Notes under the pieces: model-generated
Told to the model about the DNA's origin: nothing
The model's database searches: none
What the model saw: only the letters and a program-made list of their open reading frames with translations
Program-made: the position numbers and the translations under genes
Source: an uncultured Lachnospiraceae bacterium
GTDB taxonomy: Bacteria; Bacillota; Clostridia; Lachnospirales; Lachnospiraceae
DNA: 12,543 nt
Assembly (NCBI GenBank): GCA_910577675.1
Contig: CAJTOR010000069.1
Location: 1-12,543 of the forward strand
Direction of reading: 5' to 3'
In this document: positions 1-7,343 of the stretch, one piece after another
Position numbering within the stretch: the first letter of the stretch is position 1
How the letters are laid out: each line of letters starts with the position of its first letter

Positions 1-53
1 GGTACGCACGGTGGTGTGAGAGGACGGCGGTTAATCACCGCCTCCTACTCGAT
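1..53 (+). mobile_element. 3' end of a group II intron (domain V remainder and domain VI)
   Basis: The first bases match the 3' half of domain V as found in bacterial group II introns with an encoded reverse transcriptase, running into the GTGTGAGAGG linker. A domain VI hairpin follows, with arms GGCGGT (26-31) and ACCGCC (37-42) and a bulged A at 47 that would be the branch point. The intron would end at or next to GAT (51-53), six bases after that A, which is the normal distance. The intron body and its reverse transcriptase lie left of the window. The match is by recognition of the conserved 3' end, without an alignment. The exact 3' splice position is inferred. Confidence 0.78.
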
Positions 54-270
54 TTTTCAAAGTGTCAAAGACGGGATTATACACCAGTTGTTCTAGAAAA
101 ACAATAGATTTTCCTAAAGTTCTATGAATTTCTGCCATAGCTGGCAGGATAAGAAACGATTAGAAACACAATTCCTCATTCCGAGAGAGATTTGATGACA
201 TGAGCAGTATTCAAGCATTACAAAAGGACAGCGCCTTGTGGGTACTATCCTTTGCTTGTTCAAGCATAAA
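54..270 (-). pseudogene. In-frame debris downstream of the recombinase fragment
   Basis: Continuing in the same minus-strand frame as the recombinase fragment, the reading passes two further stops and then opens again from ATG at 138 to the intron boundary near 53/54. That open stretch holds about 28 codons, beginning MAEIHRTLGK, with a protein-like hydrophobic composition. I do not recognise any family. The shared frame suggests one decayed or fused reading frame that the group II intron entered in the opposite orientation. The stretch is short, so it could also be chance. Nothing else is visible between the intron end and the recombinase fragment. Confidence 0.25.
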
Positions 271-411
271 TCAACCCTTTAATTTTTGGGTAAAATATCC
301 TTGACAAATTCTATCTTGATTCTGTATGCTGCCGCTCTCGCCACCGTCCCTGTCCTCGTCCCCCACGGATAAGCGGGAGTAAAGAACCTTGATTTTGCTG
401 CAATTGTTCAT
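271..411 (-). pseudogene. N-terminal fragment of a large serine recombinase
   Basis: The minus strand reads 46 codons from ATG at 411 to TGA at 271-273, preceded by a good Shine-Dalgarno AGGAAG (rc of 420-425, 8 bases from the start). The product has the start of a serine recombinase catalytic domain: the YSRLS motif at residues 11-15, with Ser15 as the expected nucleophile, then an acidic stretch and GESGSIQNQ (24-32), typical of the large transposon/ICE recombinases (TnpX/TndX type). Those proteins are usually about 500 residues or more, so this is only the beginning. After about residue 33 the family pattern is lost, and stops follow in the same frame. It is a truncated remnant, probably of an old integrative element, beside the group II intron end. 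Identification of the N-terminus is firm; the parent element is unknown. Confidence 0.75.
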
Positions 412-568
412 GTGCATATCTTCCTGCATCAATATAGATGTTTTTTACAGTTAAGATTATGTACTCCAGAAAGGTGTTGAGTTTTTATAGTTTATTGACA
501 GACAAGCCTTCACGACACCCGATTTTCCTGTATCCGTTTCTGTATTTTCAGAAATTCCATATATCCCC

Positions 569-597
569 TTGACGAAATTCAAATTTCGGTATACGAT
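569..597 (+). promoter_or_regulatory. Sigma-A promoter of degV with a palindrome in the spacer
   Basis: The -35 box is TTGACG (569-574) and the -10 box TACGAT (592-597), with a 17-base spacer. Transcription would start near 604. The spacer contains the perfect dyad GAAATT-CA-AATTTC (574-587), placed where a bound repressor would block RNA polymerase. No regulator is identified. The upstream stretch 412-568 holds no gene that I can see. Confidence 0.6.
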
Positions 598-617
598 AGG
601 CAGGTAGGATTTAGTGG

Positions 618-640
618 AAATCCCTGCATGGCGGGGGTTT
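618..640 (+). promoter_or_regulatory. Leader hairpin between the degV promoter and coding region
   Basis: AAATCCCTGC (618-627) can pair with GCGGGGGTTT (631-640) over ten positions, two of them G-T, around an ATG trinucleotide loop. The following bases TGCGTTT are T-rich but not a clean U-run. It lies about 15 bases into the predicted transcript. It may be a weak attenuator, a stabilising 5' hairpin, or chance. It also pairs the only G-rich stretch ahead of the ATG at 648, which argues against translation starting there. Confidence 0.4.
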
Positions 641-746
641 TGCGTTTATGAATGGTAATGGCGGCACGATGGTATGCGCGGCAAAGCCGGAGCCGGTGGC
701 GGGCGTGTACAGCCATGACGGAAAATCGAACAGAATGGGGATTGAG

Positions 747-1619
747 ATGGAACGAGTTGCGGTAGTAACGGACAGTAACAGCGGTATTACACAAAAAGAG
801 GGCAGGGGACTGGGGATTTCGGTTCTGCCGATGCCGTTTATGATCGACGGGGAAACTTACTTTGAGGATATCAGCCTGACGCAGGAGGAGTTTTATGAGC
901 GTCTTAGGGCGGGTGCGGATATTTCGACATCACAGCCTGTTGCAGGTGATGTGATCGATCTTTGGAAGGGGCTTCTAAAGGAATATGATACTGTGGTGCA
1001 CATCCCGATGTCAAGCGGTTTGAGCGGTTCCTGCGAAACCGCGATAATGCTTGCAGAGGATTTTGACGGGAAGGTGCAGGTGGTCGATAACCAGCGCATT
1101 TCCGTGACGCAGCGCCAGTCGGTGCTGGATGCGATCGAGCTTGTGAGGCAGGGACATACGGCAGTGCAGATCCGCGAGATTTTGGAGAGGGACAAGATGG
1201 AGTCAAGTATTTATATTATGCTTGATACATTAAAGTACCTGAAAAAGGGTGGCCGGATTACCCCGGCAGCTGCGGCGCTTGGCACAATCCTGAATTTAAA
1301 GCCGGTGTTGCAGATACAGGGTGAAAAATTGGATGCGTTCACAAAGGCACGCAATGTAAAACAGGGGAAGCGCGCGATGCTCGACGCGATGAAGCGGGAT
1401 ATCGAAACGCGTTTTGCGGATGGAAGTGAACAGCCGGTTTATCTTGAGGTTGCATATACCTATGATCTCGAGGCTGCGAATGCGTTTAAGGCGGAAGTGC
1501 AGGCAGTATTTCCACAGTATGATATTGTTATGAGCCCGCTGTCGCTCAGTGTTTCCTGCCATATCGGACCTGGTGCGCTGGCTGTGGCGTGTTCAAGGAA
1601 GCTGCCGGAACTTAAATAG
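747..1619 (+). CDS. DegV family fatty-acid-binding protein
   Basis: DegV proteins bind a fatty acid and, in Firmicutes, act as FakB-type partners that present it to the fatty acid kinase FakA for incorporation into phospholipid in the cytoplasm. From the chosen start the protein has 290 residues, the usual family length. It opens with the family N-terminus TDSNSG (8-13), then TSQP (61-64) and SSGLSG (89-94) lining the lipid site, LKKGGRI (165-171), and the C-terminal HIGPGAL (272-278). The frame stays open upstream to ATG 648, but the extra 33 residues resemble nothing in the family and have no convincing ribosome binding site. ATG 735 is a close alternative. GGGG (737-740) is a weak Shine-Dalgarno for 747. 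The gene is transcribed alone: its own promoter lies upstream and a strong hairpin terminator follows. No FakA gene is in the window, so the fatty acid specificity is unknown. Confidence 0.9.
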   Translation: MERVAVVTDSNSGITQKEGRGLGISVLPMPFMIDGETYFEDISLTQEEFYERLRAGADISTSQPVAGDVIDLWKGLLKEYDTVVHIPMSSGLSGSCETAIMLAEDFDGKVQVVDNQRISVTQRQSVLDAIELVRQGHTAVQIREILERDKMESSIYIMLDTLKYLKKGGRITPAAAALGTILNLKPVLQIQGEKLDAFTKARNVKQGKRAMLDAMKRDIETRFADGSEQPVYLEVAYTYDLEAANAFKAEVQAVFPQYDIVMSPLSLSVSCHIGPGALAVACSRKLPELK

Positions 1620-1625
1620 GAATGG

Positions 1626-1668
1626 AAACACCCCCACATGGTTAAAAGGTACTTTTGTGGGGGTGTTT
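1626..1668 (+). terminator. Terminator after degV
   Basis: A 13-bp perfect stem, AAACACCCCCACA (1626-1638) with TGTGGGGGTGTTT (1656-1668), encloses a 17-base loop directly after the degV stop. The T-run after it is weak (TTT then AACTATTTT). The A-rich 5' side would allow function on the other strand as well. Confidence 0.75.
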
Positions 1669-2076
1669 AACTATTTTAATGTATGGGCATAGCTTTATGA
1701 TATTATATTTATGAACTATATAAGATAGATTTAACATAATAAATATACCATTCTAATTCTGCCCTGTATAAAAAGATTCTCTCAATTGGCTCGATAAATT
1801 ATAATAATACAGGATTTTATAATAAACTTTCAATTGCCATGAGGGAAAGTGGTATCCGTTATTTTCAATAAGTCCATATCCTGTTTCTGAGTCGTAAAGA
1901 CGAAAGAGGCGGGTAAGGGAACCTTTTTTGTATCAGGTGGGGGATAAACCCCATTTGACATGCGGGAGCAGCATAGGGAAATAATTTCCTTTGATCACTC
2001 TTTTCTCTTTAGCAATCTAATTTATAGTTTCAGTATTCTCCCAATTTAGCTTTTTACAATTTAATCCCACTTTCCA
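1669..2076. other. Long AT-rich intergenic gap
   Basis: No convincing complete gene on either strand, no tRNA and no riboswitch motif that I recognise. A small stem TGGGG/CCCCA lies around 1939-1953. The only coding-like signal is the broken minus-strand reading at 1753-1974, listed separately. The rightmost part leads into the promoter of the next gene. Confidence 0.5.
1753..1974 (-). pseudogene. Possible broken small gene, unknown product
   Basis: The minus strand reads from ATG (rc of 1972-1974) for 13 codons to an in-frame TGA (1933-1935), then 59 further codons to TAG at 1753-1755. The 59-codon part is protein-like, with RLFRLYDSETGYGLIENN followed by an aromatic-rich end. The RLF...GYGLIEN pattern faintly recalls a cold-shock-like beta-barrel motif, but I would not assign a family. 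There is no good ribosome binding site at the ATG. It may be a nonsense-mutated small gene, or chance in AT-rich DNA. Confidence 0.3.
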
Positions 2077-2105
2077 TTGACGCGAATTTGAGAATGATGT
2101 AAAAT
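2077..2105 (+). promoter_or_regulatory. Sigma-A promoter of the Ig-like protein gene
   Basis: TTGACG (2077-2082), a 17-base spacer and TAAAAT (2100-2105). The predicted start near 2112 gives a leader of about 35 bases before the GGAG (2136-2139) ribosome binding site. Confidence 0.6.
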
Positions 2106-2146
2106 ATTATAGAAAAGTATAAAATACATTGAATTGGAGCATTAAT

Positions 2147-3229
2147 ATGAGAAATATAACAAAACTTATTGGTATCAGCACTTTGACCATTGCCCTGTCA
2201 ATGGGAAGTGCCACAGCGGGGATACAAACAGAAGCAGCATCCGTACAATGTACAGTCCGGCATGCCACAACTGCCACAACTGCAACGACTGCCACAATTG
2301 CTGCAACATTTACAACATTTACAACATTTACAACTGTTACGCCTGCCACCACAACCACACCCGCCCGCGTTGTCCTGAACAAAACTGCCGCCACCCTTAT
2401 TAAAGGCGAAACCTTGCAGTTAAAGCTCTCCGGCACGGATGCTGTGACGACCTGGTCTTCCTCGGATAAATCGGTCGCATCCGTCAGTAATGCGGGGAAG
2501 GTTACAGCCAGAAAAAAAGGTATGGCAACCATCACTGCAAAGAGCGGTGGTAAAAAGTATAAATGCGAGATTACGGTTGAAACCCCGAAATTAAATAAAT
2601 CTTCCATCAGCATAGCGGAGGGGGAACTATTTAAGCTGAAACTTACCGGTACAGAAAGGGAAGTTAAATGGTCGAGCAGTGACCGGAAAGTCGCAAAGGT
2701 GGGCAGCACCGGCAGAGTGCGCGGTATAAACGCAGGGGAATGCAGCATCACAGCAAAGGTTGGGAAAAAGAAATATACCTGCCTGGTGGAAGTGACAAAA
2801 GAAATATCAGAAGAATCTTTGGAAAAACCGACAAAAGAACCGGATATCGGGGCGCAGGTATATGATGCCATCCTTGCCATGCAGTCAGAATATCCGGAAG
2901 GCATGGTATGGACAAACGATAATTCTTATAACTGGAGGGGCGGGATTTACAGTGGCGGCATGGGTTGTGCGGCATTTGCATTTGCGATGAGCGACGCGGC
3001 ATTTGGTGAACTTCCGGCAAGGGTGCACACGGATTATGCGGATATTCGTGTGGGTGATATTCTGCGGGTTAATGATAACACGCATTTTGTAATTGTACTG
3101 GAGGTTTTTGAAACGGAAGTTGTTGTGGCGGAGGGTAATTACAACAGCACAATCCACTGGGGCAGGAGGATCAACCGCGATGAATTACAGGGTACGGGCG
3201 ATTATATTATGACAAGATATCCGGAGTAA
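2147..3229 (+). CDS. Secreted Ig-like (BIG2) protein with cysteine-peptidase-like C-terminal domain
   Basis: ATG 2147 is chosen because GGAG lies 7 bases upstream; a TTG at 2129 would add six residues. The 360-residue product has an N-terminal signal peptide (about 1-31: Lys6, then a hydrophobic segment). Next comes a Thr/Ala-rich low-complexity stretch (about 40-74) encoded by tandem 9-bp repeats. Two bacterial Ig-like domains follow (about 75-146 and 147-217), each with the WSSSD motif. The C-terminal domain (about 234-358) has Cys274 in GGMGCAAFA, His313 in NTHFVIV and Glu329/Asn331 in VAEGNYN, an order that fits an NlpC/P60- or CHAP-like papain-fold hydrolase. Similar proteins are common in Lachnospiraceae and no function is established for them. 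A wall or surface role is inferred. There is no LPXTG motif or C-terminal anchor. It appears to be transcribed alone. Confidence 0.8.
   Translation: MRNITKLIGISTLTIALSMGSATAGIQTEAASVQCTVRHATTATTATTATIAATFTTFTTFTTVTPATTTTPARVVLNKTAATLIKGETLQLKLSGTDAVTTWSSSDKSVASVSNAGKVTARKKGMATITAKSGGKKYKCEITVETPKLNKSSISIAEGELFKLKLTGTEREVKWSSSDRKVAKVGSTGRVRGINAGECSITAKVGKKKYTCLVEVTKEISEESLEKPTKEPDIGAQVYDAILAMQSEYPEGMVWTNDNSYNWRGGIYSGGMGCAAFAFAMSDAAFGELPARVHTDYADIRVGDILRVNDNTHFVIVLEVFETEVVVAEGNYNSTIHWGRRINRDELQGTGDYIMTRYPE
2264..2331 (+). repeat. Tandem 9-bp repeats coding the Thr-rich linker
   Basis: Four units of GCCACAACT type (2264-2299, the first two identical) are followed, after a 5-base interruption, by three exact units AACATTTAC (2305-2331). 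They encode ATT/TFT tripeptides. Because the unit is a multiple of three, copy-number change would lengthen or shorten the linker without breaking the frame. Confidence 0.85.
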
Positions 3230-3409
3230 CCGCAGGGTATCAACCATTATTTATAGAAAGATTATCCATGTAATAACAATTAAGAAGAGGGACGGGAAAA
3301 AAAGAAAATGGAAAATAAAGATTAGTAAGATAGATAGCCGCATTTGCCTATGATGTAGACAAGTAAAGCATACTATCAAAATAATCTGAATAAGAGGAGG
3401 AGAATTAAT

Positions 3410-6400
3410 ATGATGGAGAATTTAATTGCGCAGTACCGCTTTGACGACGAGAATAATCCGGGTGCGGATGTGAGCGGCAACGGTTTTAATGCGAAGGCAT
3501 GTGGCAGGAAGCCGCCGCATATCGGGATTGTCGCGGGGCGGAGGGCAGCAGTGTTTTCCGGCGGGGAGAACGGAACATCCTATTTTGAACTGCCAGACGG
3601 TATCTTTGACGGGGTGGATGACGAAACAGGAATTACGGTGACGGCGTGGGTGAATTTTTCGCAGGGCACCAATGTCTGGGAGCGGGTTTTTGATTTCGGT
3701 AAGGATAATCATGGACCATATATGTTTTTGACAAGGAATTTCAGGGGAGTCTGCTTTAAGGATGGGGATCTTTTTGCCGACCCCGTGTTCACCTACCCGC
3801 TTGGCGAGTGGGTGCATGTGGCAATGAGTGTGAGCGGTACGAAGAACGGCACGCGGGGCAGCGCCGGACCATGTATTTATGTTAACGGGGAAGAGGCGGC
3901 GGATGGCGAGATCAGCCAGACAGCGAGCGGTACATACAAGCGCCTGCGCGAATGGTTTAAAACCTTTGAAAATAAGGAAAATTACTGCCGGAACTATATT
4001 GGCAGGTCGCAATTTAGTGCCGACGGTGATTTTTCGGGTGCGATAGCGGATTTTTGCATATTTAAGCGCGTGCTTGGCGCGGACGAGATTGTGGATATGA
4101 TGTGCGAGACGCTTACGGACGAGCAGATTTTGGTTCCTGCCGCGGAGAGGTATTTGACCATCCATCAGCAGGTAATCACGGAGGATATTGAACTGCCAAC
4201 AAGCTTGCTTCGCGGCAGGGTACATGTGGAATGGGAGTCGGACAGCCCGCTGCTTTTTGACGGGAACGGAAAGATTGGGCAGGTGAAAGAACCAGCGGTT
4301 GTGACACTCACTGCCAAACTGCGCCTGAACAAGGAGATTTCGCTTCCGTCCGATGCATGTGTAAAAAAGCAGTTTATTTTTACAGTAATGCCAAGGGGGA
4401 TTGCACCGTACACCCTGACCATCCATAAGGACAAACCGGTGCTTGATATCAGCAAAACCCTGTACGGTTTGTTTTATGAAGATATCAATAATGCGGCGGA
4501 CGGCGGTATTTATGCGGAGATGGTAAGGAACCGTTCCTTTGAGGCATTTTATTTTGATACTTACGATTTTCATTCGGGCGAAGACGGGCGTTCCACGGGG
4601 CGGAACCATACACCACTTGCGGGGTGGTACGGTGACCTTGAAAAGCTGACCGTGAAAAATAAGGGTGGTTTATGTGAGGTATTCGGGCAGGATGATCCGG
4701 ATGGCAATGTGACCTATGTGGAGGCAGCGGATGGTGCAGTAATTACAAACAGGGGATTTTCGGATACCAGCGGTAATTTCGCCATGCATTTTGTAAAGGG
4801 GGAGCGCTATCATTTTTCAGTCTGGGCGAGGGCAGATAAGAAAGCGGTTCTCTCGGTGCGCCTTCTGGATGCTTCGGGGGCGGCGGTCAGCAATATGGAA
4901 AAAATTTCCATATCCGGCGACTGGAAGAAATACGGGGAAAAACAAGCGGTGGTACTTACGGCAGAGAAGGAGTGTTTCGGGCAGTTAGAATTGGCTTTTT
5001 CCGGCAGTATATCCATCGATATGGTTTCGATGTTCCCGGAACATGTCTGGGGATTTGGTGAGGAGGAGGGCAGCGCGAGCGCCCATAAAAATTATCTTGG
5101 GAATCCGAATTACCGTCTGCGCCGCGACCTTGTAGAGGCAATGAGAGAGCTGCATCCTACTTTCCTTCGCTTTCCTGGCGGCTGTATCTCGGAAGGTTCC
5201 TATATCTGGGATAATGTTTATGATTGGAAGGATTCGGTGGATATCGTCGAGAAACGCAGGGAAAATTTTAATGTCTGGGGTTATATGATGACGCTGGGGC
5301 TTGGTTATATGGAGTATTTCCAGTTGGCGGAGGATTTGAATGCGATGCCGCTCCCGGTTATGGCGTGCGGCGTGCTCTGCCAGGCGCGCTCGGACTATGC
5401 GAACCCGGCGGGAGGGAAGCTTCAGGAGAAGTATATCGGCAATTTTACGGATCTGATTGATTTTGCAATAAGCACGGACTTTGAGAATAACAAGTGGGCG
5501 GCACTTCGCCGTTCTATGGGGCATGAAGCGCCGTTTGCCCTGCATTATCTCGGTGTGGGGAATGAGAACTGGGGTGAGGAATTCTATGCAAGTTTCGAGG
5601 AGTTTTACGGGCAGATTACAGCGTATGTAAAAAAGCACTATCCGGATTGGGAACTGCATATTATTTCGACTGTGGGAGCGCAGGCGGATGATGAGGCTTA
5701 CCAGAACGGATGGCGGTATCTGAGCGGCAACCATACGGGCAAAGGTGCCAATGTGCGTTTTACGGACGGTGAGCACAGTTTTGTTAAGCAGGTTGACTGG
5801 TATAAGTACCAGAAGGACTTTATGGAAACAATAGTGGATGAACATTATTACCGTTCAAATGAGTATTTGCTGGAGAATGCAGACCGCTATCATTATTATG
5901 CGCGCGCCTATAAACAGGATGGGAGTGTGGACGATAAAAAAATCAGCAAGGTTTTTGTTGGGGAATATGCTTCAAGTGACAAGAATACGCTTGCGGGAGC
6001 GGTTGCGGAGGCCGCCGTTATGACCGGATTTGAGCGCAATTCGGATGTGGTTCGTCTGGCGGCGACCGCCCCTTTATTCAACAAGGTGCTTACGGATGGT
6101 ACATACCGATGGACACCGGACTGTATCTGGTTTGATGACGAAACAGTGTGGCGCACGCCGAATTACTATGTCCAGCAGATGTTTGCAAAGTATCTGGGGG
6201 ATAAGCTTCTGCACACGGAATTTGAGGAGTACCAAAATGCACGGCGCGTAATGCTTGTGCCGCGGGGCGGGGTTGAACTTGTAACGGGGGATGCCGATCT
6301 TTTGTTAAAGAAATTGACCATTGCGGCTAATGCGGACGGGAAAATTTTATTTGAGCAGGATTTTAATAAGGAATTGGACAGCCGGTTTACACTTTATCCG

Positions 6401-7222
6401 CATACCTGGCTTGAACCTGGCGACGGAGGGCTGCTGCTAAAAGGAAGTCGCGAGGTGGCTGGTCTTTATCTGCCGGGTGATTTTTCGGACTGCACGGTGA
6501 CTGCGGTACTTTCGCGTGTTTCGGGTGGGGGTGCATTAACGCTCGGTGTCGGGGTTTCCGGGATCGGCAAGGATCGGAATGCAATACAGTACGTGGTCGG
6601 GGATGGTGGGAGAACTACTGTCAGGGTATTTAAGGATGGTGTGGAAGGTTATACACTTGGCGATTTTTCATGCGGCAGGGCAGCGGGCAATCTGCGCGCG
6701 GCAATTGATGAGGAGATAGTGACCGGGGAGGAATATGAGATTACCGTTAATTACGGCGGTATTTTTGAGGCACCGGGAAAGAGTGCGGGGGAAGCAAAAT
6801 CCACATCCGGCTATGTTACATCAGGTTATGGCGCGTACCAGCATTTAATCTGTTCCCACAAGGTTTTGGGGGTGAAAAGCCCAGTTCTTGACTATAAGCT
6901 TGAAGCCTACAACCGCGCCGTTTTCCACTCGGTAACGGCGGATGATAAGTTGGTTTATATTAAACTTGTCAACCCGGACAATTATTCAAAGAAGATCGAA
7001 CTTGTTTTTGACGGGGGGAGTGCTTTTGGCAAAGAAGAGCCGGATGGCACTGCAAAGTGGATCTGCCTGACCGGGGAAGGCGCGCTTGTACACGAGCCAA
7101 ATGTAAATACGCGCGATAAGGAGCGGATCGTCCCGGTGGAGATAGAGGTGGCGATAAAGGCTTCTAAGCTTACCCTTACCCTGCCGGCAAACTCGGTTTC
7201 GGTGGTGGTGACGGAAAAATAA
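3410..7222 (+). CDS. Multidomain GH51 alpha-L-arabinofuranosidase
   Basis: Retaining glycoside hydrolase that releases terminal L-arabinofuranosyl groups from hemicellulose. Start ATG 3410 has AGGAGGAG 7 bases upstream; ATG 3413 is equally possible. The 1270 residues comprise a LamG-like beta-sandwich (about 1-230), an atrophied Ig-like domain (about 245-330), the GH51 entry motif LYGLFYEDIN with AADGG (351-365), a CBM4/9-like insert (about 410-545), and a TIM barrel (about 565-935). The barrel has RFPGG (587-591), the acid/base Glu719 in GNENWG, DEHYY (810-814) and the probable nucleophile Glu852 in VGEYASS. The C-terminal sandwich is interrupted by a second concanavalin-like domain (about 975-1120). 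No signal peptide is visible, so it is probably cytoplasmic. A GH31 gene follows 121 bases downstream. A weak -35-like TAGACA at 3356 with AATAAT at 3380 is the only promoter candidate. Substrate within the arabinans, arabinoxylans or xyloglucans is not determined by sequence. Confidence 0.92.
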   Translation: MMENLIAQYRFDDENNPGADVSGNGFNAKACGRKPPHIGIVAGRRAAVFSGGENGTSYFELPDGIFDGVDDETGITVTAWVNFSQGTNVWERVFDFGKDNHGPYMFLTRNFRGVCFKDGDLFADPVFTYPLGEWVHVAMSVSGTKNGTRGSAGPCIYVNGEEAADGEISQTASGTYKRLREWFKTFENKENYCRNYIGRSQFSADGDFSGAIADFCIFKRVLGADEIVDMMCETLTDEQILVPAAERYLTIHQQVITEDIELPTSLLRGRVHVEWESDSPLLFDGNGKIGQVKEPAVVTLTAKLRLNKEISLPSDACVKKQFIFTVMPRGIAPYTLTIHKDKPVLDISKTLYGLFYEDINNAADGGIYAEMVRNRSFEAFYFDTYDFHSGEDGRSTGRNHTPLAGWYGDLEKLTVKNKGGLCEVFGQDDPDGNVTYVEAADGAVITNRGFSDTSGNFAMHFVKGERYHFSVWARADKKAVLSVRLLDASGAAVSNMEKISISGDWKKYGEKQAVVLTAEKECFGQLELAFSGSISIDMVSMFPEHVWGFGEEEGSASAHKNYLGNPNYRLRRDLVEAMRELHPTFLRFPGGCISEGSYIWDNVYDWKDSVDIVEKRRENFNVWGYMMTLGLGYMEYFQLAEDLNAMPLPVMACGVLCQARSDYANPAGGKLQEKYIGNFTDLIDFAISTDFENNKWAALRRSMGHEAPFALHYLGVGNENWGEEFYASFEEFYGQITAYVKKHYPDWELHIISTVGAQADDEAYQNGWRYLSGNHTGKGANVRFTDGEHSFVKQVDWYKYQKDFMETIVDEHYYRSNEYLLENADRYHYYARAYKQDGSVDDKKISKVFVGEYASSDKNTLAGAVAEAAVMTGFERNSDVVRLAATAPLFNKVLTDGTYRWTPDCIWFDDETVWRTPNYYVQQMFAKYLGDKLLHTEFEEYQNARRVMLVPRGGVELVTGDADLLLKKLTIAANADGKILFEQDFNKELDSRFTLYPHTWLEPGDGGLLLKGSREVAGLYLPGDFSDCTVTAVLSRVSGGGALTLGVGVSGIGKDRNAIQYVVGDGGRTTVRVFKDGVEGYTLGDFSCGRAAGNLRAAIDEEIVTGEEYEITVNYGGIFEAPGKSAGEAKSTSGYVTSGYGAYQHLICSHKVLGVKSPVLDYKLEAYNRAVFHSVTADDKLVYIKLVNPDNYSKKIELVFDGGSAFGKEEPDGTAKWICLTGEGALVHEPNVNTRDKERIVPVEIEVAIKASKLTLTLPANSVSVVVTEK

Positions 7223-7263
7223 AAAAAGATAATATAATGGTAGGATTTTTTAGAAGAATGCGG

Positions 7264-7323
7264 TATAATATCCATATGCTGACAGGCAGACATGGGAAAA
7301 AATACCCAAGGATGGATATTTTT
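7264..7323 (+). promoter_or_regulatory. TATAAT box and terminator-like leader hairpin before the GH31 gene
   Basis: A consensus TATAAT (7264-7269) lacks a good -35 box. It overlaps the start of a hairpin: AATATCCAT (7267-7275) pairs with ATGGATATT (7312-7320), with an inner TGGG/CCCA pairing (7293-7296/7305-7308), and the T-run extends to 7323. The hairpin could end the GH51 transcript or act as an attenuator ahead of the GH31 ribosome binding site (AAGGGGAA, just before 7344). Both readings are inferences from base pairing only. Confidence 0.4.
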
Positions 7324-7343
7324 GGAAAAAGAAAGGGGAAGCT

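Noticed and set aside
301..330. Plus-strand promoter TTGACA with TATGCT (18-base spacer)
   Set aside because: It falls inside the codons of the recombinase fragment on the other strand, and no gene follows it on the plus strand.
1850..1990. Riboswitch in the gap after degV
   Set aside because: Some short stems exist, but no conserved core motif of a known riboswitch could be recognised, and the next gene has its own promoter further downstream.
2107..2904. 265-codon minus-strand open frame with valine repeats
   Set aside because: It is antisense to the Ig-like protein gene. The repeat VVAVVAV-like stretch is just the complement of the Thr-rich tandem repeats.
3422..4609. 395-codon open frame on the minus strand inside the GH51 gene
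   Set aside because: It lies antisense to a well-supported gene with clear domains. The product has no recognisable family and an Arg/His/Ile-rich composition typical of antisense reading.
4985..5845. 286-codon minus-strand open frame inside the GH51 gene
   Set aside because: It is antisense to the catalytic barrel of GH51, with no ribosome binding site and no family motif.
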